Shown here: piece after piece, positions 11,292-20,599 of the stretch
Numbering within the stretch: position 1 is the first letter of the stretch
Layout of the letters: every line of letters starts with the position of its first letter
Source: Apium graveolens
Taxonomy: Eukaryota > Streptophyta > Magnoliopsida > Apiales > Apiaceae
Reading direction: 5' to 3'
Assembly (NCBI RefSeq): GCF_009905375.1
Contig: NC_133650.1
Location: forward strand, 150,567,867 to 150,631,866
Length of the DNA stretch: 64,000 nt
Program-made: the position numbers and the translations under genes
Notes under the pieces: generated by a model
What the model was told of the DNA's origin: nothing
Databases searched by the model: none
What the model saw: only the letters and a program-made list of their open reading frames with translations

Positions 11292-11753
11292 TTAAGGTAC
11301 ACTATGTCAAGCTAATGACGAAAAAGAAGCGCTTCTTGGGAGGCAACCCATGATTTGTTGTTAAAGGAACCCTAAGAAGTTAGTAACATATCCAAAACCA
11401 CAAAAAAATCTGAAAAATAGGGCAAAGGAAATTTTTTTCCAGAAGACCCCTGAGCGCCCGCTCAGCTCTGCTGAGCGATCGCTCAGGGGCCGACTGGCAG
11501 AATTTTTTTTAAGCTTTGTAAAAATCCAAAAAATCTGAAAAATAAAAAAAACAAAAGACAGCCCCATTACCCACGACCTATTTCCGCATTATCCCATGTT
11601 TTTAACCCTCAAACCCACTCCTAATCAAATTTTACCCTAATCTATACCCTATATATACATATACCTATTCCATATACTCCCCATACACTTTCAAACCTTA
11701 AACTCTCTCCCATATTTAAAAACACAAATCTTAAACACTTTTTCTCAGTTTCG
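11292..11753 (+). other. pol-ORF3 spacer of Athila B with hairpin block, GC palindromes and TATA box
   Basis: Non-coding. In order: a conserved block at 11300-11350 (GTCAAGCTAATGACG ... GCGCTTCTTGGGAGG ... CCCA), present after integrase in C and D too; two palindromes CTGAGCGCCCGCTCAG (11450-11465) and CTGAGCGATCGCTCAG (11471-11486), 21 bp apart, the same unit as in the B LTR; and a CT/CA-rich leader-like stretch with a TATA box at 11649-11660, about 95 bp before the ORF3 ATG. Confidence 0.75.
11649..11660 (+). promoter_or_regulatory. TATA box upstream of Athila B ORF3
   Basis: CTATATATACAT lies at the same relative place as CTATATATAC at 32901 (C) and CTATATATACAT at 41642 (D), followed each time by a CA/CT-rich purine-poor leader and the ORF3 ATG. 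The position suggests an internal promoter for ORF3. That role is inferred, not shown. Confidence 0.55.
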
Positions 11754-12929
11754 ATGGCACCCAAGAGATCCAGGACTATTGATAGCAGCAGCACTGTCCC
11801 TACTACTGATTCTTCGAGGGGTACTGCTGGAAGGCCTCGGTTGTTTGATAGGGCTGCTGATGAGGAGTATACGAGGCTTCTGGGTAAGCCGATTTTGAAG
11901 GAGAGGGGGTTCTTACCATCGGGGAGGGATGGTGAGTTGTTGCCTATGATTGCTGAGAAGGGTTGGATTGCTTTCTGTGAGTCTCTTGAAGCAGTTTCGA
12001 TGAGCGTTATTCGTGAGTTATATGCGAACGCGAAAGCTAAAAAGAATGGGTATTCTATTGTGAGGGGGATGACAGTGGATTATCACCCTGCGGCGATTCG
12101 CCGTGTGATTGGGAAGCGACAGAGGAAGCCCAAGGAGGAGAATTGGAATGAGAAGACTGCTGAGGATTTTGACTTGGATTTAATTTGTGCTACTCTCTGT
12201 ATGCCGGGCACAGTTTGGACTTTCAAGACTGGGACTAACGAGTATTGCCATTTTCCGATGATTGCGATGAATAGGTATGCCCATGCATGGAATGCTTTTA
12301 TTTGCGCTAATATTCTGCCTACTTCACATGTACATGAGGTCACAGTTGAGAGAGCACAGTTGTTATGGGGAATTTTAAATGAGGAGTACTATGTGGACCT
12401 TGGTGAGTTCATCTACCAAGGAATTCTGAAGTTTTTGAGGGGAGCTAAGCACATGAACATCCCTTATGCATCCACGCTTACAAAGCTTTGCCGAGCAGTG
12501 GGAGTTCAGTGGCCGTCTCATGAGCAGTTGCAGTTGCCAGCCGCTCCTATTTACTCCGGGACTCTGCATGCGATGCAGGAGTGGACTGGTGGATAGCCCG
12601 AGGAGCATGGGCGGGGTTATCATCTTCCAGGAGGGCGTCCAGCTCGAGGTGCTACCATGGCGAGGCCAAGGCGAGATGAGGCTGGTTCTTCTAGAGCTCA
12701 GGAGGGTGCTGGGATGGCTGATGCCCAGTATAGGAGGCTGTCAAGGAGGATGGATGCTATGTACGAGACGCAGAGCAGGTTTGCTCAGGAGCTCACCCTT
12801 GCGCTTGGGACTGCTTTTAGAGGCCTTGGAGCTAACATCCAGTGGCCAGTTTTTGGTGAGGACTCTGCATATCCGCCTCCTGATACTCTACCCTCTGAGG
12901 GTAATGATGATGATGATCTCTTCGAGTAG
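11754..12929 (+). pseudogene. Athila B ORF3 (envelope-position protein), one internal stop
   Basis: The third ORF of the Athila lineage lies where retroviruses carry env. It starts MAPKRSR in the context GTTTCGATGG. The conserved core resembles what is annotated in plants as 'putative plant transposon protein': VIRELYANAKAKKNGYSIVRG (about 83-103), WNAFICANILPTSHVHEVTVERAQLLWGIL (about 181-210) and a KFLRG..MNIPYASTLTKLC stretch (about 224-245). The second part contains QYRRLSRRMDAMYETQ, probably a helix or coiled coil, and ends in an acidic DDDD tail. One in-frame TAG at 12594 stands where C and D have AAG (Lys). No signal peptide or membrane segment is obvious, so an envelope role is doubtful. 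The basic start could be a nuclear signal. Function unknown. Confidence 0.82.
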
Positions 12930-14119
12930 GTATACCCTGTTTTCCTTTCTACTACCTTCACTGGGGATAGTGAAGATTTTAAGTTTGGGCGTGGTAGTTA
13001 AGGAATATTTTGTGTGTGTCATATAGTTGCATATTCATGATAATTTAGCTCAGATAATTGCATATTTTTGCCATATAGTTTTTTTTATTATGATTTTTAT
13101 TTTTATATATAGCTTTATTTATCGTGTCATGTAGCTCATGCATATACCATGATCTCTTTTGCGTTGATTTACCAATTGATTTGTGATGTTGATGCGACTG
13201 TAGTGATAGCGGTAAAGTGATGTTAAGTCGTGTAGGTTGACATGCATGCTAGAAACACTTGTAATTTAACTAAGTCTTAGAGAATGCTTAAGGACTAGAT
13301 TGTTGTTATGGTTTGATGGTTTTCGAGGTTAATCTATTGGTTATGCTTATAATTTATAATAGGTCCTTACTGATAGAAGGCATGAAAAGAAAAAAATGGA
13401 GTGAAAAAGTGGAATTCATTGCTAATTGTGGCTAGCCGTCAAATGGCTAGTAGCCGGCTCGTATTTTTATGCGAGTAGTCTAGGGTTGAGCAAGATGGAG
13501 CGAAACGCACTTGTTCAGAAATTTGAAAAAAAAGAAAAGAAAAAAAAAGAAAAAGAAGAAAAGAAAAAAAATAGAGAGTTAATGCATAATTGATCACGAG
13601 TGGGCTCTTTGGTATTCGAGTTATTAAGTTCTTAGGGGACTTTGTGCCTAGTGACCTAAGGCTTTTATAGTCTGGGATCCGCTAACCTAACACTCGCTAT
13701 ATGGATACCATTGCATAAGTCTTTTGGGGACCTCACTCATTGCACGGTCAAATAAGCATTTGTTGTTATGAATAAAAAGCATGATTTCAGAAGTCTTGAA
13801 GTGTTATAAGTCATTTTATGCCTAGAATTTTATTCTTCGTATAATCATGTGATTACCTTGAGGATAGTCGAGTTATAGTAATTGATCTAGTTTCAAGGCA
13901 TATCTGTTAAGCATCTGCACACACCACGTTTCTGGCTGTATGTTAGTTTGCATGGTTTGATTGATCTTTATTCGCCTAATTGCATTTGTGAGATGTCGTA
14001 AGTTGGTTGGTTTGGTCGTAGTAAGGGGGATCGCTGCATTTCATATAGATTCCATTCATGCATGTTTTTTTTTGAGTCTGTGACGCTTGAGGACAAGCAT
14101 CGATTTAAGTTTGGGGGTG
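12930..14119 (+). other. Conserved 3' non-coding region of Athila B
   Basis: No gene. It holds a PPT-like sequence just after the ORF3 stop (TTTTAAGTTTGGGCGTGG, 12977-12994), a region strongly conserved with D (43430-43800) and H (45241-45560) including GGCTAGTAGCC and GGAGCGAAACGCAC, an A-rich tract (13525-13571) and the terminal polypurine tract at 14105-14119. Conservation here is greater than between the LTRs of the two subfamilies. Confidence 0.75.
14105..14119 (+). other. Polypurine tract of Athila B
   Basis: TTAAGTTTGGGGGTG abuts the LTR start TGATAAGTGGCATTTTATAC. The same position in D is TTCAAGTTTGGGGGTA before LTR3. This is the plus-strand priming site. Confidence 0.8.
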
Positions 14120-14982
14120 TGATAAGTGGCATTTTATACCACTTAGAACATCTTATAATGGCTTGAATTGGTGTCTTGAAATCAATTATTTTGTGTATTT
14201 GATGCGTTTTTCTAGTGTTTGTGCATTTCAGAGTATTAATTGCATTTCAGGAGAGATTTCATCAATAATAAGCCTTGGCATGTGTTTGGCAATGCAAGCG
14301 GGAAGATAGGAGCAGATTGCAGCGAAGAAACGGGAGAAAAACAGAGCAGTTTCCAGTAAGGAGCTGAGCACCCGCTCAGCTCTGCTGAGCGCCCGCTCAG
14401 GAATGCTGAGCGCCCGCTCAGGAATGCTGAGCGGCCGCTCTGGGATGGAAAATTAGAATAATTATTTTGGACTCCTAGTTCTGTTTAACTTCCAACTTCT
14501 GAGTTAGATGGGTATTATGGGACTCCTATATAAGTAGTTTTCAAAGACGTTTCACAAAGGTTGGATCATAGTGTTAATCGAAGAGCGAGGAGATAAGGAA
14601 GAAGACCGTTTTAGCACACCGCAACGAAGAGGAAGCATATTTTCTTGTGATTCTTTATTTTCATTGTAACGTTGGATGCTAGTTTTCTTTACTTTGAACC
14701 TATTTACTCTTGTGACGTACTCTGGTTTAATATAAGTAGTTTTAATTATTATTCTTGTGTGTTATTATCATGTTTTTATATGAACCCATGATGATGATGA
14801 GTGCTATCATGGGCTAATCGTGATCATGGGGTCGTAACGGATTTACTATGGAATTCTTTAGTTAGTTGTTTAATACCTTAGTGTGTGATGATTGTATGAT
14901 ATCTAGTATTGGTTGTGCTTATTCGTCTTATGTGCGTCACGAACATATAAGATAGGGTGTTAATCTCTTGTGAAGCGACGGT
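14120..14982 (+). mobile_element. 3' LTR of Athila B, left part
   Basis: It starts TGATAAGTGGCATTTTATAC, contains a 4 x 21-bp palindrome array (14364-14447) and a TATA box TATATAAG (14527-14534), and is interrupted after ACGGT at 14982 by the Copia element. It resumes at 28287. Together the halves give an LTR of about 1449 bp after removing the duplicated target bases. It differs from LTR1-3 in the first 300 bp, which marks B as another subfamily. Confidence 0.9.
14364..14447. repeat. 4 x 21-bp palindrome array in the B LTR
   Basis: Units CTGAGCACCCGCTCAG, CTGAGCGCCCGCTCAG (twice) and CTGAGCGGCCGCTCTG start at 14364, 14385, 14406 and 14427, separated by 5 bp (CTCTG or GAATG). Each is a near-perfect inverted repeat (TGAGCG..CGCTCA). 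The first two units and their spacer match 11450-11486 in the pol-ORF3 spacer of the same element. Confidence 0.93.
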
Positions 14983-15572
14983 TGTTAGGTCACACACACT
15001 ATAGAGGGGGTAAATACAGTGTAAAGTACAATCAAATCGAACTTTAATATCTCAAGTAACAGAAAACAAACTTTATTGAAACAATAAACTCTGTTACAAT
15101 ATGGAACTGTTACCTCTCAGTGATGAACAAATATCACGAGAGCTGCTAGAGTTACAATGAATAATCTTCTCGAATATAATAACACTTATAGTGTAAACCC
15201 TATGTCTGTGTTTATATACTACACAGTTACAAGATAATCGCTAATTGATATGGAATATAATTCTGCTTCCTAAAATATATCAATCAGATATCATTTCTTC
15301 CAAGTATTCTATTTTTCATAGAATTCCTTCGTCATGCATCTCTTCTTATGTTTATCTCGATCTTCTTTATTTTAATCAGCTACTGTCCTTATCTGAATGT
15401 ACTTCAGCAGTTAAGTTCTGATATCCATCTTCTGATGATTATCTCCTGATAATATAAGTACTGATATCCTTAAGTCCTGACTTCCAGTAAGTACTGATTT
15501 ATCCTGTTTAAGTAAGATCTGAAAACTAAACATAAATCATATTAGCCATGACATTATTAAATATATCTAACA
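14983..15572 (-). repeat. Copia 3' LTR (left copy)
   Basis: 590 bp, TGTTAG...CTAACA. A TATA box on the minus strand (AGTATATAAA, 15231-15240) marks the promoter. The segment 15405-15510 carries a cluster of AAGTTCTGATA-like decamers. On its inner edge lies the PPT (15573-15583, minus strand TTGGTGGAGAT). Confidence 0.92.
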
Positions 15573-15583
15573 ATCTCCACCAA
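15573..15583 (-). other. Copia polypurine tract
   Basis: On the minus strand TTGGTGGAGAT directly precedes the LTR start TGTTAGATAT, the usual Copia arrangement. About 190 bp of AT-rich non-coding sequence separates it from the end of ORF3. Confidence 0.75.
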
Positions 15584-15776
15584 CTTGTAAATTAGCATAA
15601 TATACAAGTTTAACAGATATTTGATGATGTCAAAAACATTAAGTACAAATGCATGAAAATTATACTAGATAACTACAACTTACAGTCCTTAAAGCTTTAC
15701 CAACATTTAACTTCTGATAACAGCTTCAATCTGTACAAATATCAGAATTTAATCAGTTTTAGATCTTGACTTGGCT

Positions 15777-17254
15777 TCATCTTCTGATCTCTCTGATGTC
15801 AGGAGTTGTTCTGAGATAGTTCTTCAACAAACATTTCTCAGCATATCTAAGTTCATCAATCATCCTCCTTTTAGCATCTTTAAGCTCTGCATTATCTTCA
15901 CCAATTTGAAAGATTGCAGCCCTGAGATCATTAATTTTTGCTTTTCTTATATCCTGATCCAGTCTGATCAAATAAGCTTTATCAGACTCAAGATTGAATT
16001 CCACAGCCCTGTAACCCAGAAAGGTAGTTATAATTTTAGCAGTATTGGGCTTCATTTCAACTATATCACCCTTGTGATCTCTGTACTTTGGAATATAGGT
16101 GCTGTCATACTTAACAGAATAAAGCCTTTTCTATCTCTGAATCTGATCCTTCAAATAGTTTGCAGCACTTCCTGTCAATCTGTCATCCACTTGAAGTAAG
16201 AATAGTACATGATCCAATTCTTCAAAATACTTAAATGGAATGACATTTTGCCTTATATGATAAACCCTACCATCTGTCATGAAGTATAACAAGATGTGTT
16301 CTTTCAAGTATGTATGATAAACCATTTGTACAGATTCCAGTTGATTCAACCTCTCAGGAGTTGCTCCAATACCTGGTTCACTCAAGGAAGTTGGATCATT
16401 GGTAATGTTCTGTATTCTTCTTTCATCAGCACTTTCCAATCCAGTTTTATCTCTTTCTTCCTTTCCAGTAACTACTCTTGCTTTAAAACCACTTACAGCA
16501 GTCTTCAAAGGTTGAGTCTGTTTTGCTGTAGTGAATCCTGGTAGGAGTGTCTTTGGTCTAACTTCTGATATCAAGTTAACTTGAGCTATGTCAGAGGTTA
16601 CTTACTTCTTTGGAATATCAGAACTTACTGTCTCTTGACTCTGAACAACTTGAGCCATGTCAGAGGTTGTTTTAAGAACTTTTCTTGAAGTCAGAGCAAG
16701 ATCATCCTTTTCATCAGTGATTTCTTCATTCTCAGGAGGCACATAAACCTTGATAGGTTCACCAACCTTTTCTTTACCCTTGGATCTTGGATCTATCTGC
16801 GGTTGTGATTTAGCCAATGTTGCTTCAGTATTTGTCCTTTCTTTTATCACAATGCCTTTGATTTTTGAAGTGTCTTTTTACCAGAAGCTTCAGATTTATA
16901 TATGACTTTTTCTGATTTAAGTCTGGCTTCTTCTTCCATTAAACTCTCCAGGTCCATTCCTGGATTTTCCTGAAGAAATAACTGTCTTGACATTTCTTCA
17001 TCAAGATCTAAAAGTTCATCAGAACTTATCCTTTTACCAGTAGCAGAACTAATTCTTTTCCCAGTATCAGAACTTGTCCTGTAAATTGTGATTTCAGCTT
17101 TTCTTGATGAGAAACCTCTACCTTGACTATGATCTCTACCCATTCCAGAGTTTCCTTGATCATCCTTTTCATCATGCTTCCCTTTCAGTGTCTTGCCAGT
17201 CTTGCATTTGGACTTAATTACTTTCTCCCCCTTTTTGGCATCAGCAGGTAGTAG
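15777..17254 (-). pseudogene. Copia ORF3, C-terminal part (broken)
   Basis: Continuation of the long third ORF after a frameshift near 17255 (the main frame ends SVELLVSPTTC; a second frame continues LLLPADAKKGEKVIKSKCKTG). A second frameshift lies near 16870, then TAA at 16602 and TAG at 16131 interrupt one common frame that ends at 15777. Segments contain repeated serine-aspartate motifs (YRTSSDTGKRISSATGKRISSDELLD) and a lysine/glutamate-rich stretch. The last part (FLGYRAVEFNLESDKAYLIRLDQDIRKAKINDLR...) looks helical, with coiled-coil-like heptads. There is no membrane segment. Function unknown. Confidence 0.72.
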
Positions 17255-19520
17255 GAGAGACAAGCAATTCCACTGAGGCTTGGATTTCAGTAAGTTGAGA
17301 TTGCTGAGAAGCTTGATTTTTCGGAATATCATCAATCTGAGCTTGTTGTTTCTCTTGAGTCTTCTCAATATAAGCAATCTTGTCAAAGGTAGGTTGGAAT
17401 AACTTTTTCTTGTCAATTTTCTGAATTTGGTCCTGTTTGATGAATTCTTCCTGAATCTTGTGTAGCTCTGCATGAGTAGTTGAATGGAGACCTTGTAAAT
17501 GTTTAGTACTCAATGCAGTGACTCTAAGCTGGATTTTGAAATCATCAGAATTTAACATTTCATCAGCTTTTGTCAAGTGCTCAGCAAGATGCTTTGCATT
17601 TGGAACACAGGAAACTGAGTTCCATTCCTTAGTCCACTCCTGTCCTGCAGGAGTTTCACTCCAAGGCACTGGTGTTTCTCTGGTAACAAACTTCTTAACA
17701 AGTTCATATTTAAGAATAGTTTGTTGAGGAGCATGTCCTGAAGGACCTGCTTTATCAGCATCTGTATTTGGAGTAGCATCACCAGTATCTCCAGTATTTG
17801 CAGCATCGGAACTTACAGAATCAGTATCTTCTGATAAAACAACAGTGTGAGTAGCAATGGAGGCTTCAGCATCCTCTAAGTGCTGATCTGGTTCTAAGTT
17901 CTGATCAACAGCCATATCCTGATGCTCACCTATATTCTGATCATCAGCATCTAGATGCAGAGAAGGTGTAGGAGAGAAGTCTGGATTTTGAGCAGCATCA
18001 GTAACAGGTGTTGTTGATGGATTAGTTGCTGTTGGAGCTTCTAAAAGAATTACTTCAGGCACAACCAAGGTCTGGATATCAATATCAGCACTTGTGCCTG
18101 TATTAACAGGAGATACAGACTTTTGAACAGGAGACACAGATGGTGTGTTTGCCTGTTCAGGAACAGCGTCCTGAGTTGGAGTTGATGGAGAAGTAGTGAC
18201 TTTAGCAAATTCCTGTTCTTGTGAGATCAGAGATTCCTGATCTCCTTCCTTAGCTGCTGCTTCTTCATCATCTGAAACTGGCCTTTTTGCCCTCTGTTTC
18301 TTGTATCTCTTTGTAGATATGGATTCCTTGGGAGTGTCAGGAACAGTCATTCTTCTAAGCCTCTTGAGAAGCCTAGATCCCCCAATTCCAGAATCCTTCT
18401 GAGAAGTCACTTTCTCAGCTTCTTCGACAACAGGTTCTGATGTAGAAACCTGTTCCTCACTGTCAAACTCATCTCTCAAAGCAATCCTCCTTCTCTTTTG
18501 AGGTGTTTGAGGAACAGTCTTTATCCTCTTAGGCTTGGAAGATGAAGGCTTCACAGTAGGTGCTGAGGATGAGGGTTGAACTGTCTGTGAAGTGGAGAGA
18601 TAGGATTTGATATATTGCCTGAGGGTTGGTTGAGTAGTATGAGTGGTATGTTCTGATGGTTGTTGTGATGTTTGGGAGGTGGTGTTTGGTTGAACATCAG
18701 GATAAACAGATCTATAGGAATCAGGATCAGCATTTACTAAGATCTGTTTTACAGACTGAGGAATCTGTAAAGGTCTAACCACTGGTTTCTTAGTGTCAGC
18801 ATTTACCAGGTCATTAAAGTAACGTTTTGCAACTTTGAAAGGTGGAGTTAAGGTACTGGTTAGTCGAGGTTCATCAGTACAAAAAGTATATATAAGTTGA
18901 CAGAATCTAGCAAAGTAAACAACATTCCTATCCTCTGTCATCCTATCCCCAATAAAACCTATTATAGCAGTTGCAAAATCAAAATGAGTTTGGTTTATAA
19001 TGGCATACCCGATGTGCTGACTCATTATGGGGATGGCATCAAAATTCGAACACTTATTCCCAAAAGCTTTAGTGATGCAGTCGAAGAAGAAACTCCATTC
19101 CCTTCTGATATGAGCCCGTTTCAACTGCCCAAGCTTTGCCAAACTCTGTTCATACCCCAAACTGGCCATTAACTCCTGAAGAGCTGATTCCTCTGGAATT
19201 GAAAAAGTACATCCTTCTGGGAGATGTAGAGCCTTGCGTATTGTACCAGGAGTGACTGCATATGGAGAATCACCCACTTCGAAAACAATACTAGGAGTAC
19301 CATGTTGACCACCATTATCAAAGTATCCAGTTCTCCAAAGTGTCAGAACTTGTTGGCTTGAGAATACTGAAGGTTGGGTCAATGCATACCCGATTTCACT
19401 GTGTGCAAGAAGATCTTGCACAAAATGTAATTCAGACGGAGCTTCAGCATTATCAAGAACTGCAGCATAGTTGTTTGGAACAAATTTAGCTCCATCAATG
19501 ATTAAATCCTTAGGTGCCAT
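17241..19520 (-). pseudogene. Copia ORF3, N-terminal 759 residues (envelope-position protein)
   Basis: A long open frame downstream of pol, in the place of the envelope-like ORF of SIRE1-type elements but 2.4 kb away from pol. It starts MAPKDLIIDGAKF. Residues ~30-215 form an ordered, probably helical domain: FEVGDSPYAVTPGTIRKALHLPEG (about 85-108), LMASLGYE (about 117), REWSFFFDCITKAF (about 139) and HFDFATAIIGFIGDRM (about 179). I recall similar ORFs beside Copia elements in asterids. The rest is low complexity, rich in S, T, P and Q, with clusters of basic residues (KPKRIKTVPQTPQKRRR, about 328; KRYKKQRAKRP, about 406) that look like nuclear signals. No signal peptide or transmembrane helix is obvious, which argues against an envelope. 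It may be driven by its own promoter (see 19669). Confidence 0.8.
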
Positions 19521-20242
19521 GAAATTAATCGAGATGTATAAGTGCCTGTTAGGTGTTTGATAGAATGTCTATATGAAAAACCAACGTTAGAAGAAGAAAG
19601 AGAGTAAAAGCAAATAGAGAGAAAAAGTGTGAAAGGAAATAAAAGATTAAAAAAAATCCTCTCTCTGTCTTACTTATACTTTTTTAAAAAAATGTAACCG
19701 TTGGACACCTGTCAGACATGCAGTAAAAACGAATAGTTAATGAGCACGGGAAAACAGTAATCATTACTTACCCACTTGCAGTTTTTCAAGGAGAAACCGT
19801 TCCACTTACCAAGTTATTCCATTAATCAAGGTGAAATAGTTTTAATTCAAAATTGAAACTGTTCCCACTTATTTAATTATTTTGCACTGCAACATCAATA
19901 TTCTGGAAAAAAAATTCGAGTGAAAATGACCATAATAAACCAGACGAACAAGTACTGATAAAATAAAATCAGAACTTAAGTTAAAGCAGAATTTATATGG
20001 TCATCAGAATATGAATATGTATCAGGATTTATCAATGCATTACAAAATATCTCAGAGACAATATCTTGAAACAAAAACAAATTTCATTAATATATCAAGA
20101 GAATACATTCATGAAATTTAAATTACATCAGAACTTGTACAAGATTTCCCTAAGCTGCTAAACCTAACGTCAACAGCCTTTGTCCTAGCTCAAGAAGCAG
20201 GGCAAGGCTGATGATGAAGAAAAACAGGATGAAGAAAATAAA
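19521..20242 (-). other. Non-coding stretch upstream of Copia ORF3, with promoter-like sequence
   Basis: No gene. On the minus strand a TATA-like AAGTATAAGTAAG lies around 19667-19679, about 150 bp before the ORF3 ATG (19520), followed by a CT-rich leader. Upstream, three AACYGTT-type motifs occur on the plus strand (AACCGTT at about 19697 and 19795, AACTGTT at about 19857). A few ATCAGAACTT decamers are present. Confidence 0.5.
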
Positions 20243-20512
20243 TCATTTCTTCTTCCTACTCTCGAAAAACAGAATAGCGAGTCGTATGATTCGCTCTTGC
20301 TGGCGGAGAGCTTCCAGCCTTTCCTCCTCCAATCACTTCAGATGGCGATGGTAGTCCATGTAGATTAACAGGAGGTGGGTGAGTACCTCCTGGGGAACGG
20401 AGTCCTATATCTCATCAGGAATGGCAGTAACGTGCCATTCCTGCTGCCAGTCGGCACATCTCAGCTCCATGTTAAATGTTTCGTAGTTCAAAAACATATT
20501 GTAATTGACCAT
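20243..20512 (-). pseudogene. Small 89-codon ORF between Copia pol and ORF3, two internal stops
   Basis: A compact reading frame with its own ATG in good context (AACACCATGG, ATG at 20512) and stop at 20243. It reads through MVNYNMFLNYETFNMELR, CADWQQEWHVTAIPDEI and DSVPQEVLTHLLLIYMDYH, and ends FFESRKKK. TAG at 20405 and TGA at 20333 interrupt it, each one transition from a sense codon (CAG, and TGG or CGA). The C-terminal half (LEEERLEALRQQERIIRLAIL) looks like a charged amphipathic helix. A TATA box 78 bp upstream and a clean leader precede it. I do not recognise the family. It is too regular to be chance but is not one of the standard Copia proteins. Confidence 0.55.
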
Positions 20513-20589
20513 GGTGTTTTTGATATAAAGATTATGAAGGTGAGTTTGTGATAAAAGATTTGATGGGAAGGTTGATGTGAAGTGGTTGC

Positions 20590-20597
20590 TTATATAG
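20590..20597 (-). promoter_or_regulatory. TATA box of the small Copia ORF
   Basis: On the minus strand GCCTATATAAGC is a near-ideal plant TATA box. It is followed about 30 bp on by CACATCAACC and then a purine-poor leader (TCACAAACTCACCTTC) up to the ATG at 20512. This is internal to the element and independent of the LTR promoter. Confidence 0.55.
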
Positions 20598-20599
20598 GC

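Noticed and set aside
11754..12929. Calling Athila ORF3 an envelope glycoprotein
   Set aside because: No signal peptide, no hydrophobic membrane segment and no N-glycosylation-rich ectodomain is visible; position alone is not enough.
14364..14447. CRISPR-like spaced repeats
   Set aside because: Plant LTR context; 21-bp periodic palindromes with 5-bp constant spacers, no unique spacers.
17518..19172. Plus-strand frames across the Copia ORF3
   Set aside because: Shadow frames of the 759-residue minus-strand ORF.
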